From Pachyseris speciosa (taxonomy: Eukaryota > Cnidaria > Anthozoa > Scleractinia > Pachyseridae), in assembly GCA_016490735.1 (NCBI GenBank), contig JAEMWC010000116.1:593501-657500 (forward strand): a stretch of 64,000 bases of DNA, in the 5' to 3' direction. The notes under the pieces are model-generated. The model was not told the DNA's origin. It saw only the letters and a list, made by a program, of their open reading frames with translations, and ran no database searches. The position numbers were made by a program, and so were the translations under genes. Positions 12,801 to 21,846 of this stretch are shown here, one piece after another (within the stretch, counting starts at the first letter, position 1; each line of letters begins with the position of its first letter).

Positions 12801-13845
12801 GACACAACGCTTGATGTTCCGTTCCATATCCCGTCTCCCGCCGTCGCCCCTGAAGAGCCGTGCACCAATGTTGCTACTGACCAAACACCAAGTTCCTCCC
12901 CATGTTCATCGCCAGAACCTCCTGGTCCAAGACCTCAAAGACAGCGCAGACCCCCTTCATACTTAACTGACTATATAAGATTTTAGCCTGCCCGTTGCTC
13001 CTTCAGCTCTGCGGTTTAGTACTAGGTTTCCCTCCTTCATGTCATACATGTATTTCCAGAGACAGTGACATTCAGTTAGTCCGTTTTCATCTTTGTTCAT
13101 TTTATTTCATGATTCATATTTCCTTAACTCCTGTAATCCCTGCCCGTTGATTCATAACCGTCAACCAGTTCGTGTTTCCTTTTAGAGGGAAGAAGAGGTT
13201 GCGCCAGCAGGCTGTGCCTGCGGCAATGTTTGTTGTATATGCGTGCGCATGTTGGCCTCGTGTTGCTTTACGGACGGCCATTTTAGTTAGGGCTGTATTA
13301 AAGCTGCTACTGTTTACTTCGTTGTGGCGTTCTCGTCTCCTTAACACTGACGCTGGGTTACGTTGGGTCCGAGACGAACTGATCGGTTTTAGGGAGGTGT
13401 CTGGCTATCTATATTCCACCCAGCCACATAAATACGAAGCATGGATTCCACCGTTACCAATCTTAAAAGGAATTATATTCAAACAAAGATAGTGGAGGAG
13501 ATGAAGAAAGTCTCGGTATTTAAGTCAAATATAATCTAATCTGTCGATCAATCTCATATTTAAACAGCTTAATTTGCTTCACGAAAACCTTTGTCTTTTG
13601 CTCGTGTTTTAGGGGCTACAACAAGTGCGAAGTCTGGCGGCCTGAGCAAAGGAGCTGTGGTTGGAATTGCTATTTCTATTGTTCTTCTAATCCTCCTTAT
13701 AATTGCTGTGATTATCTACAAGTGTCGTACATCTTCGTACTACCGAGGAGACAGGCTTGTGGCCGACAAACCAACACGTTTCTCTGACTTGAAATCGCGA
13801 TTTGGTAAAACAACCGAGGTGCCTTATCAAGAAGACATTGATTGA
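236..13845 (+). CDS. SRCR-EGF-Ig(x4)-TM cell-surface receptor, 5' end outside the window
   Basis: Seven exons join in phase: 236-441, 1585-1708, 3674-3976, 4912-5184, 5758-6027, 6482-6775 and 13613-13845 (stop TGA). The first encodes the second half of an SRCR domain ([23 protein letters not shown]). The second is EGF-like ([12 protein letters not shown]). The next four are one I-set-type Ig domain each, with a Trp core and a DxGxYxC signature (DSGNYTC, DAGDYEC, DMGKYYC, DAGTYEC). Every Ig exon is phase 1-1, the usual arrangement for shuffled Ig modules. The last exon has a Gly/Ser-rich stalk, a helix of about 23 hydrophobic residues ending IIYKC, and a short tail rich in Lys/Arg and Tyr with no recognised signalling motif. 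An extracellular ligand-binding or adhesion role is inferred; the ligand is unknown. The start codon, signal peptide and first SRCR half are outside the window. The last intron (6.8 kb) carries an LTR element in sense orientation. Confidence 0.85.
442..1584. other. Receptor intron with simple repeats, no gene seen
   Basis: The intron lies between the SRCR and EGF exons. It holds AATA- and ATC-type microsatellites near 460-510 and 1100-1195 and the AAT/ATT palindrome annotated separately. No coding signal was found in it. Confidence 0.7.
827..891. repeat. (AAT)n-(ATT)n perfect palindrome
   Basis: A run of AAT triplets switches at about 864 to ATT triplets, giving a near-perfect inverted repeat of roughly 2 x 30 bp with almost no loop. 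Such a tract would extrude a hairpin easily. It is probably a microsatellite grown from a foldback tip. Confidence 0.85.
2247..2314. repeat. Short inverted repeat (hairpin)
   Basis: The arms at about 2247-2273 and 2289-2314 are near-perfect reverse complements around GATTTCTATCGCGTGATAGC, with a 15-base loop. This may be the core of a small foldback element. No target duplication was recognised. Confidence 0.7.
2510..2665. mobile_element. Small foldback MITE
   Basis: The terminal arms 2510-2537 and 2639-2665 are inverted copies around TATGGTCCCGAGGGAAAC with a few mismatches. The interior repeats the CCCGAG motif several times. It is non-coding, and its family is not recognised. Confidence 0.6.
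3396..3564. mobile_element. Foldback MITE with ~68-bp arms
   Basis: The arms 3396-3465 and 3500-3564 are reverse complements, starting AGACTCTATGCAAAAATGGC and ending in the inverse of this. They are joined by a short AT-rich loop. It lies about 110 bp upstream of the first Ig exon acceptor, and short open frames in it are products of the repeat. Confidence 0.75.
4685..4847. mobile_element. Foldback MITE with ~65-bp arms
   Basis: The arms 4685-4749 and 4782-4847 are almost perfect inverted copies containing GTGGGTAGATCCAGTCC and TTTGTGGGGGCAAACGG. It lies in the intron before the second Ig exon, ending 64 bp from its acceptor. No open frame of note was found. Confidence 0.8.
6776..7715. other. 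Receptor last intron, part upstream of the LTR element
   Basis: This is single-copy-looking intron DNA between the donor of the fourth Ig exon and the 5' LTR. No exon, RNA gene or repeat family was recognised in it. Confidence 0.5.
7716..7862 (+). repeat. 5' LTR, 147 bp
   Basis: It starts TGCGCCAGCAGGCTG and ends CCTTAACA. The copy 5,484 bp downstream is identical. It is unusually short for an LTR. Confidence 0.9.
8040..9686 (+). pseudogene. Retrotransposon gag-like and aspartic protease frame
   Basis: The frame begins at an ATG 178 bp after the 5' LTR. The first ~250 residues look like a capsid-type region of this element class. A Cys/His cluster (CPLCKQAG followed by H and C) lies near residue 280 in place of a CCHC knuckle. 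The protease motif DTGAETS is at about residue 366. The frame shifts near 9555-9570: the natural continuation is in the next frame, so the last ~40 residues of this frame are out-of-frame sequence. It is part of a mobile element, not a host gene. Confidence 0.8.
9521..11860 (+). pseudogene. Retrotransposon reverse transcriptase / RNase H frame, interrupted
   Basis: This frame takes over from the gag-protease frame. It is stopped by TAG at 9896-9898 and resumes without change of frame, with the next ATG at 10061. The RT core includes [12 protein letters not shown] and the catalytic box TDDL, where related enzymes usually have YxDD. RNase H follows (WIVTDGS, then DSK), then an HxxxxH / CxxC integrase zinc-binding stretch near its end. 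It terminates at TAG 11858-11860, just before the integrase core. The frame is substantially open between lesions, which suggests recent decay or sequencing indels. Confidence 0.8.
11861..12986 (+). pseudogene. Retrotransposon integrase remnant, frameshifted
   Basis: After the stop at 11858 the integrase-like reading continues in another frame to a TGA near 11924, then in the frame open from 11950 ([13 protein letters not shown]). It shifts again near 12350 into a frame ending at 12986 with a Pro/Ser/Ala-rich tail. No single intact integrase exists here. Assignment to integrase rests on its position and general resemblance to known elements. Confidence 0.6.
13185..13198 (+). promoter_or_regulatory. 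Polypurine tract of the LTR element
   Basis: GAGGGAAGAAGAGG lies directly before the 3' LTR, as expected for the primer of plus-strand DNA synthesis. The boundary with the LTR is within one or two bases. Confidence 0.75.
13200..13346 (+). repeat. 3' LTR, 147 bp
   Basis: This is the second copy of the terminal repeat, with no difference from the 5' copy by eye. It is followed by CTGAC, a one-mismatch match to the CTGTC before the 5' LTR. Confidence 0.9.
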
Positions 13846-14291
13846 ACGGGAGACTGCACATGCGCAGAAACGTCTCCTGTTTGTGTTTTCGGAGCCATGT
13901 AAACAGGGACAAAGAGCAAGAAATTAGTAAAAGTCTTATAGCGATCAACAGTCATATTAGAAGGAAAATTTAGGAATCTAGTAGAACCCGTGCTAACTCT
14001 AACACCACTAAACGGACTCCTTTTAGTTTTGACTGAGCAAAACGGCATAATAACTAATCGAAGTCGTGTTTTTTCAGTTTTTAACTACTTTTTTATAGGG
14101 GGACAAAGTGAGCCTTTTACCTTGGAGTGTGTAACGCTCTGTCATATGTATGACTGCCCTTTCTTTACAATATTATTTTTAATTTTCTCACCTTTGTGTT
14201 GCCGACCATGAACAAGGGCTTTGCGACCACAGGCCGTTCCAGATTGTCAAATTGAATGGCAATACCTAGGTATATGCAATTGCCATTAGAT
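13846..14291 (+). other. Receptor 3' untranslated / downstream region
   Basis: This sequence follows the receptor stop codon. No canonical AATAAA was recognised close to the stop, and no other gene signal is evident before the MITE that follows. Confidence 0.45.
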
Positions 14292-14292
14292 A

Positions 14293-14562
14293 GAAAGATT
14301 TTCAATTGAGTGTCGCAAAACCAAGACGTACCAAAGTACCAACTGATGTAAGCAGTGCAATGAACCAATTACAATACGAAGCAATTACGTGAAGCCGACG
14401 CCAAGCGCGGGAAAATGCACGCGTGCAGGTCACGATTGGTTTTGATCTTGCTTCTCATTGGTTGAGAAAGTGGAGCGAGGTTTGTCAACCAATCAGAGCG
14501 CGATGCAAAGCAAAACCAAAACTAATGCGAATTACTTGCGACGCTCAATTGAAAACAGCTCT
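14293..14562. mobile_element. MITE, TCAATTGAGTGTCG family, copy 1
   Basis: The termini TTTTCAATTGAGTGTCG and CGACGCTCAATTGAAAAC are inverted. The interior has the family signature of CCAATCA-type and AAAACCAAAACCAAT motifs shared with the copies at 33339, 39019 and 41342. It is non-coding. Confidence 0.8.
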
Positions 14563-14690
14563 AATGAAAGATCTGTGGAAGGAGACACATTACAGTACCA
14601 AGGTAGCCTTGCTGTTTTGATAACTTACTTCTTTAGGCTCATCTTAGCTCCTTACAAACAAGTCCTTAGCTTCTAGCTTGGCTGATATTA

Positions 14691-14898
14691 GGGCCGTTTA
14701 TACGAGAGAAAATAAGCCGCGGCTTACATAAGACGCGAACACTCCGTATAAATGGTACAAAATCTACGTTCACGGCTTTCTCGAGCTGCGGCTTATCCTG
14801 GCCTAGGAGTTTTTACTCGTATAAATGGTTCCTTTCACGTCTTATGTAAGCCGCGGCCAGAGTAAGCCGCGGCTTATTTTCTCTCGTATAAACAGCCC
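14691..14898. mobile_element. 208-bp MITE with proven 5-bp target duplication
   Basis: The terminal inverted repeats of ~40 bp start GGGCCGTTTATACGAG and contain TAAGCCGCGGCTTA. The flanks are TATTA on both sides (14686-14690 and 14899-14903). A diverged duplicate of the flanking DNA at about 23600-23720 has a single TATTA and no insert, so it is an empty site. Confidence 0.9.
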
Positions 14899-15171
14899 TA
14901 TTATGCATTTATTTGTAAACTAGGTTAGCTTGTTGACGTCCAGTTAGTAGTAAAATAGTGGATTTTAAACATCGTGTTAAAAAGTGAATGTATTGCTGTT
15001 TTTTGGATACTAGACTTCAGAAAGCTTTTTTGTAATTTTATGTGCTCTTTGATCTCGTTTTTAGTAAGTTTTATGCAGTTTTGTTTTATGAATTAAGTAG
15101 TCTAGGTAATTTTTTTATAATTTTATTTTAAGCGTTGATGAAAATAGCAATATTGATATCGGCGCTATATA

Positions 15172-15504
15172 AATTGAAGGCCTCGGAGCATAACCATCCT
15201 ATGTCGAATTTTGAGTCGTTTTTCGATTTTGCTTGGATTTGTCTGAATTTCTGCATGTGAACTGCAATTCGATGGAAACACATTGTATGGTATTTTTTTT
15301 GACTGATTCATCCAGAATCCAGAAATGCATTTTTTCTTACGTACACCAAGAAACCAACCTTCCATGGGAGTGGTTTGCAAGTTGCATTACATCTTCTTTC
15401 AATCGAATTGCAGTTTACATGCAACAATTCGGGCAAATCCAGGCAAAATCGAAAAACAACCCAAAATTCGACATAGGATGGTTATGCTCCGAGGCCTTCA
15501 ATTG
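15172..15504. mobile_element. Foldback nested in the left arm
   Basis: The ends are ATTGAAGGCCTCGGAGCATA and its inverse. Arms of about 100 bp are each similar across AACCATCCTATGTCGAATTTT. It is present in both arms of the giant repeat (the other copy is at 22897-23229), so it predates the large duplication. Confidence 0.8.
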
Positions 15505-17062
15505 AAGTTAAGCTCATTTGTATGCGTACCGTATTAATATTCATACGTGAATTATGTGAACATTTGTGAGTAGTACAACTAAAACTGGACGTGAAATGAT
15601 TGACGGGTAGAAAGGACTGCTTGATAGTGTGACGTAGACTATAAATTTGGCGGTTAAAACATCGATTAAGCTCATCGGATACGAAACTTACGTGAGTGCT
15701 GGAGCTGCGGATCGCTACGTATTAACTGCATTATAGGTTTGCCTTCCCGCCTGGTGATCGAAAGAGTCATGAAAAGTCCGGAGATCCGCAAGTTCTTAAC
15801 GCTTCTGAAAGAATCCAGTTAGCGTTTTCTCTGTGCTTACCAAATCACGATGAGATATTAGCGTTTTGGAGTACAGAGTAGAAGCCAGGCGGAAAAAGTC
15901 TGAAAACAACTCTCGTCTCAAAAGCGGCGCGTCATTGCTAGTCTTGTTCCATTTCTCAAAGGTTGCGGTGCTAAAAGCCGGGAAAGCGAGAGTGGTTTTT
16001 GGACTTTAGGGCGAAAAGTGTATGTTTGAAGAGTTGTTGTTCTTCGCGCTTGGAGCAGACAATGATCCCAGAATTCATTGCGGTCAAACAGGGCGCTGTC
16101 TGAAGTCAAAACCTTTCGCGGGGGGGCGGTGGGTTGGGGCAGATTATTACTTGTTTTCAGTAAAAACTCTACCTTATAAAATAACTTTGAAAACTGTGTA
16201 GCTGCTGCACCGAGGTTCCATTGTTCATTAATTTTGAAGAGCGCATTTTTTGAAACCACTCGTGACATGAAATCCCAGCTTGCTTTTACTGTTAGCCGTG
16301 AAATAGTTGGTCGAACTTCGGAAACGCTACCGAAAATTCATTCGGCACGAAGTGAAGTCTGCCCGTTTTCGATGAGTATCTTGAACACAATCCATGGAAA
16401 AGTTGCATTGGCGCGCACGGCGAACATTCAAAGCAATATTAAGCGGTACTCCTCGCGATTCGTCTGTCTGAATCAGACTACGTAAACCACGGATGATAAC
16501 GTGAACGATCGCCGCAGTTATGAACAAAACTTAAGCAGTAGTGAAACCAAAAAAACAAACAAACAAACAAAACAAAACAAAACAAAAGGGGAAAAAAACC
16601 GCTTGTACGGGATTCGAACCCACAACCTCTGCGAAACCGGTGAATTGCCGTAACATCCGCGCTTGTTGGTTCGTGACATATCCGTGACTGATGAACAAGT
16701 GAGAATGAATATTTGGTAAACACGCTGCCGAATTTTAACACATAAATCACTTTTGCGTTGATCGCCTCGGCTTTTTGCTTCTACGGAGGCTAATAAACTA
16801 CAGCAAAAAGTATTCTCACGCGAGATAAACATTTGTGCGCGACTACAGTCATTGTGATGAGACAATCCATCAAGCGTGATAAAGGGATTGAATTTCATGC
16901 AAATTTTCTTACGTTTTGGAGCCAAGTTAATTTCACAAAAGAGTTAAGTATTTCTGTCAAATTCTTTCACTGTCGTCATTTACGTTAATTTTTATAAGAT
17001 TTTCATTCCATTGTTTTCCACTTGACGATGAAAATGAATCCATCAAAAACGTTTCAACTGAC

Positions 17063-17936
17063 GAAACCACGCGCAAGTTTTAATTTACAACGCAACACAA
17101 CGTTCTGAGTAAACGAAACATGACGGAAAACAGCGTACTCTTAGGAACTCTTAATTTTTGCCCTAGAACATCTGATTAACTCAAATTTTTGCTGTTGGTC
17201 ACCAATAGGAGTTGTCTTGGCAAAAAGTTTCTTCAAGTCAAAAACAGCCGTCTTACTCCACCAAAGATAAAAACAGCACACAGTAGCCTTGGTTAATCTC
17301 AGGTCAGCCCGCAAAGATTTTGTCCGACCTGAAAACAGCACTCACTCCGAAGAGATTCAGGGTTATTGTTGGGTTTAGGTTGGACTTAACATTAGGGCTA
17401 GAGCGTCGGCTAGGGCTAGGGATAGGGTTAGGGATAGGGTTAGGGATAGGGTTAGGGACATGGTTAGGGTTAGTGTTGATGTTAACTTCAACGCTAGCGT
17501 TAAAGCGCGGTTGTTTGAGTCCGAATCAGCTTGACTTAAGGGTTCGGCCGAGTCGAAAACAGCGCCTAGTTGCCTTGGTTGACTGTAAGTTCTTTCGGAA
17601 AGGCTTTGGCCGATATAACACAGCGCTAAAGTCGGTTGTTTGTCTTAAATACAGCGTACATCTTAAATCCAGCGTACAAAAACCTCGGTTGATTCTAAAT
17701 CAGTGCGCAAAAAGCTTGCCAACGGCTGAAAAATCACAAAATATTAAAGACGGCTGTTTTGACTTGAAGAAACTTTTTGCCAAGACAACTCCTATTGGTG
17801 ACCAACAGCAAAAATTTGAGTTAATCAGATGTTCTAGGGCAAAAATTAAGAGTCCTAAGAGTACGCTGTTTTCCGTCATGTTTCGTTTACTCAGAACTTT
17901 GTGTTGCGTAGTAAATTAAAACTTGCGCGTGGTTTC
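17063..17936. mobile_element. 874-bp foldback insertion with ~190-bp terminal repeats
   Basis: The terminal repeats 17063-17254 and 17747-17936 are inverted copies beginning GAAACCACGCGCAAG. The sister arm reads straight through at about 21345 (GACGAAACTAATGCAAGCC in this orientation), so this is a true insertion. GAAAC at the insertion edge may be target sequence. The centre carries TTAGGG-like repeats and no convincing coding frame. Confidence 0.8.
17391..17472 (+). repeat. Degenerate telomere-like TTAGGG/GATAGGG tract
   Basis: GGGATAGGGTTA is repeated about three times, flanked by further TTAGGG and CTAGGG hexamers. It resembles animal telomere repeats but is short and impure, and it lies inside a foldback insertion rather than at a chromosome end. 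Confidence 0.75.
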
Positions 17937-17959
17937 ATATAATGGCAAGCCAAATGTAG

Positions 17960-18292
17960 CAATATTCAACTCATCTAATTTTATATTCAGTTATGTATTT
18001 TGTTTTCAACTATTGGTTTAATATTCAATTTTTATTCAACCTTCAACACATCATTCAACATTCAACTATTTATTCAACATTCAACTAGTCATTCAACATT
18101 CAACACATCATTCTACATTCAACTATTCATTCAACATTCAACTATTCATTCAACATTCAACTATTGATTTAACATTCAACTACTGATTTAATATTCAACT
18201 ATTCATTCAACATTCAACACATCATTCAACATTCAACTATTCATTCAACATTCAACTATTCATTCAACATTCAACGAGTCATTCAACCGGTC
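17960..18292 (+). repeat. ATTCAACATTCAACTATTC minisatellite
   Basis: Tandem ~19-bp units built from ATTCAAC submotifs. The reverse complement of the array (TTGAATGTTGAATGAATAG) occupies about 21005-21320 in the other arm of the giant repeat. Confidence 0.85.
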
Positions 18293-18470
18293 AGTATAAA
18301 AGATGGATTGAGGACTGTGGACCCGGACTGCGGACTGCGGACTAGGCCGTAAAATGAGGACTAGGAACCAAACGCGTACTGAGTACAAAACACTGTGCAA
18401 AAGGCGGGTATGGACAAACCGTGGCGTAGGCCATGGTGTAGGCTATGGCCCACCCTATGGCCTACTGGTG

Positions 18471-19557
18471 GTCAATATTTTAAAACTCGGTGTTTCGCAC
18501 CGCGGGTTTATAGCGTGCTACTGGATTTGAAGAAACACCAGGAAAATAATGTCCACAGCATCTACCAGTTGTTTTGAACTAGTTCAATGCGCAATTCCAC
18601 TTTGCACAAGCTAGCTAGTCAACTGAAAATAAATGATACATATAAGCCAACTAACCGTCATTCTTAACAAATCAGATCAGGAGATCAGATATAATCGAAA
18701 ACGAGACTTCAACAGCAAACTTTCTCTATCGTATTGTTGATATACTTTCAATTCTGTGAGGCGTAATCCCGTTTAAAACAAGCTCTTTTAAAATTTTAAC
18801 CGAGATGGTTTTAAGTTTTTCAATATTTTCGCAATGTTTTCTAGTAAAATTATTTTCCTTTTCAGTGCAAAAAACACGAACATACTGTTTTCAATAACAG
18901 TGTCCTTTCTCTTCTATCGTTCGAGATTTTGATCACGCTACTCCACGAGGGAGGTATAATATGATTGGCTAAATATGATAAAAATGGCGGGAATCTCGCG
19001 TGACGGGTCTTCTTGCTAAGAAAAACAATAAAAAAAACTGAAATTAATACAGCTGTCAACAAAGTGCAACATTGCTGGAAACTTGTGTAAACAACCTTCT
19101 CCGTCAATCTGTCATACCTACGACTCTCTTCTGTTCTCTCGGTGGCGTTTCGCTCAAATTTGCTAAGCAGGCTCGTGGTAGAACTGAATTCGGAATATTT
19201 TAGACCTTTAGTTCTTTTTAAATTAAATTTTTTCCAAAATTCTTAGACAATCACGTCTCCTGAGGTACGTAAATTTTGGGAAAACTTCAACCAATCACTG
19301 TTCACCGTTCCCACGGTAATGCACGTGCATTTGGTTCTTTTGATGCTATCCCAAATTATATTTCCTGTCGCAATTTCCAAAATGTTCTTTGAAGAAAAAG
19401 ATTGAGTATAGAAAAAAAAACCTTGGAGCTGAACTTACTTTCAATTTTTGTTTCAAAAGTATATAAGAATAAACACCTGATCTATGTGCTCTGACCACCA
19501 GGCGTAACGCAATGTAATAGGCTTCCCCGTGGGATCGACCCCCGGGCTAACCAGGGG
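18471..19557. other. Spacer of the giant inverted repeat, first part
   Basis: This DNA between the arms has no evident gene. It contains an ATGGCGGGA motif near 18983. Short open frames have no recognisable content. Confidence 0.5.
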
Positions 19558-19570
19558 CATTGTAAAATCA

Positions 19571-20179
19571 AGGATATACCTCACAAATTAATGTGATTTG
19601 GTAAGCTGAAGCCACTCTAAAGGCACTAAGGCCACATGGTAGCGGCATTACCCCTTAAATCTACCAAAGTAAAGATTGAGCCCAAGCATTAGCAGCCATG
19701 GACAACTGTTTCGGCCTTGTTAGGCCTCATCAGCATGGCATAGCTAATGCTCAGGCTCAAGTACCCACATATCCATAAAACAAGCAGTGAAAACGTAAAG
19801 CTTGTGGGATGTGGCTGGAGTGACAAGGATATACCTCACAGCTTCAGCTTACCAAATCACATTAATTTGTGAGGTATATCCTTGTCACTCCAGACACATC
19901 CCACAAGCTTTACGTTTTCACTGCTTGTTTTATGGATATGTAGGTATTTGCGCCTGAGCATTAGCTATGCCATGCTGATGAGGCCTAACAAGGCCGAAAC
20001 AGCTGTCCATGGCTGCTAATGCTTGGGCTCAATCTTTACTTTGGTAGATTTAAGGGGTAATGCCCACTACCATGTGGCCTTAGTGCCTTTAGAGTGGCTT
20101 CAGCTTACCAAATCACATTAATTTGCGAGGTATATCCTTGTCACTCCAGCCACATCCCACAAGCTTTACGTTTTCACTG
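19571..20179. mobile_element. 609-bp palindromic element with 13-bp target duplication
   Basis: The element is flanked by CATTGTAAAATCA at 19558-19570 and again at 20180-20192. It consists of two copies of one ~280-bp unit (GCTTCAGCTTACCAAATCAC, AGGCCTCATCAGCATGGC) arranged head to head. A duplication of 13 bp is longer than most cut-and-paste transposons leave and fits target-primed insertion, although no A-rich tail is visible. A diverged relative is at 24038-24362. Confidence 0.8.
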
Positions 20180-20192
20180 CATTGTAAAATCA

Positions 20193-20844
20193 GTCAAGCA
20201 AACTTGAGGAATTTCCCCCGGGGGTTGGGGAATCTCTCAAGACAAAGCCCACTGGGTGAGGTGCTTTTCAAACTTGTGAATTTCCCCACTCCTAATCTGT
20301 GATGTAAAACAATGTCAAGATTTTCCCCTACCCTCAGGCAAAGAATCATATCCATCTCCTTATTGTCCCCCACATGTCTCCCTGGTAGGCCCGGGAGTCG
20401 ACCCCACTGGAAAGCCAATGACATGTGGGTAAACTTTACACTGTCGACGGTTCCAACGACGGGAAAACACGAGGCCTTCAGTATTAAAATAATTACGTTT
20501 CATATCGTAAAGGCTACAGGCAGGAGTATTACATGCTTGGATGCTACACTATTTCAAGCTGGTTTGGATTCTTCAGTCATCGCTGGTTCACGCAAGCGAC
20601 AGAAACTGGGACCCAGTTCGCTGGATGGTCTGCACGGAATAGGACCATAGCCTCTTGATAGCTGCCTAAAAGTTGTATTTATACGGCATTCTGGTTTTCC
20701 TGATTCCAATCTACCACGAGTCTGTTCAACACTGAAAATTTTGAGCGAACCGCCACCAAGAGAGTCGTTGGTATGACAGGGAGTGTTGATGGAAAACGTT
20801 AATTCAGTTTACACAGGATGAACTGAGTTTAAAAAAAAAAAACG
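20193..20844. other. Spacer of the giant inverted repeat, second part
   Basis: No gene, RNA or repeat family was recognised. The region includes a CCCGGGAGTCGACC-type stretch near 20390 and a short open frame without recognisable content. Confidence 0.45.
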
Positions 20845-21815
20845 ACCGCCGGGAGGCCATAGGGTGGGCCATGACTACACCCGCCTTTTGCACATTGTTT
20901 TGTACCTAGTCTGCAGTCTTCAGTCCTCATTTTATACTTAGTCCGCGTTTTATACCCAGTCCGCAGTCCGGGTCCACAGTCCGCAATCCATCTTTTATAC
21001 TGACCGGTTGAATGACTCGTTGAATGTTGAATGAATAGTTGAATGTTGAATGAATAGTTGAATGTTGAATGATGTGTTGAATGTTGAATGAATAGTTGAA
21101 TATTAAATCAGTAGTTGAATGTTAAATCAATAGGTGAATGTTGAATGAATAGTTGAATGTAGAATGATGTGTTGAATGTTGAATGACTAGTTGAATGTTG
21201 AATAAATAGTTGAATGTTGAATGATGTGTTGAAGGTTGAATAAAAGTTGAATATTAAACCAATAGTTGAAAACAAAATACATAACTGAATATAAAATTAG
21301 ATGAGTTGAATATTGCTACATTTGGCTTGCATTAGTTTCGTCAGTTGAAACGTTTTTGATGGATTCATTTTCATCGTCAAGTGGAAAACAATGGAATGAA
21401 AATCTTATAAAAATTAACGTAAATGACGACAGTGAAAGAATTTGACAGAAATACTTAACTCTTTTGTGAAATTAACTTGGCTCCAAAACGTAAGAAAATT
21501 TGCATGAAATTCAATCCCTTTATCACGCGTGATGGATTGTCTCATCACAATGACTGTAGTCGCGCACAAATGTTTATCTCGCGTGAGAATACTTTTTGCT
21601 GTAGTTTATTAGCCTCCGTAGAAGCAAAAAACCGAGGCGATCAACGCAAAAGTGATTTATGTGTTAAAATTCGGCAGAGTGTTTACCAAACATTCATTCT
21701 CACTTGTTCATCAGTCACGGATATGTCACGAACCAACAAGCGCGGATGTTACGGCAATTCACCGGTTTCGCAGAGGTTGTGGGTTCGAATCCCGTACAAG
21801 CGGTTTTTTTTTTCG

Positions 21816-21846
<31 letters not shown>

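Larger units (their letters stand above)
7716..13346 (+). mobile_element. LTR retrotransposon (Ty3/Gypsy-like order), recent but coding-defective
   Basis: Two direct repeats of 147 bp, beginning TG and ending CA, bound the element. They are identical by eye. The internal order is gag-like, aspartic protease, reverse transcriptase, RNase H, integrase. A purine-rich tract abuts the 3' LTR, and a TGGTGGCAGCGACATC primer-site candidate lies 7 bases after the 5' LTR. The flanks CTGTC (7711-7715) and CTGAC (13347-13351) are a possible 5-bp target duplication with one mismatch. Identical LTRs imply young insertion, yet the coding part has at least two frameshifts and two or more in-frame stops. It sits in sense orientation inside the receptor's last intron, so its poly(A) signal could in principle truncate receptor transcripts before the membrane exon. 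That effect is inference. Confidence 0.9.
14886..18470 (+). repeat. Giant inverted repeat, left arm
   Basis: This arm is the reverse complement of 20845-23516. Homology starts inside the last 13 bases of the MITE at 14691-14898 and runs to the GGCCATGG/CCTATGGCC region near 18430-18470. A nested 874-bp insertion (17063-17936) is present only in this arm. Several open frames in the arm repeat almost unchanged in the other arm, but none resembles a known protein and one lies inside a nested foldback, so I do not call genes here. The high arm similarity points to a recent inverted duplication, gene conversion between arms, or an assembly fold. Confidence 0.85.

Noticed and set aside
15165..16925. 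Open frames in the left arm of the giant repeat, repeated in the right arm
   Set aside because: The repetition only reflects the inverted duplication. Some frames lie inside a foldback, and none has a recognisable domain.
17391..17472. True telomere or chromosome end
   Set aside because: The repeats are few and impure, embedded in a foldback insertion with unique sequence on both sides.
21742..21806. tRNA-like sequence with GGTTCGAATCCC followed by a T-run, also inverted at about 16597-16663
   Set aside because: Only the T-arm fits. No matching acceptor stem or anticodon arm could be folded, so it is at most a decayed tRNA or SINE piece.
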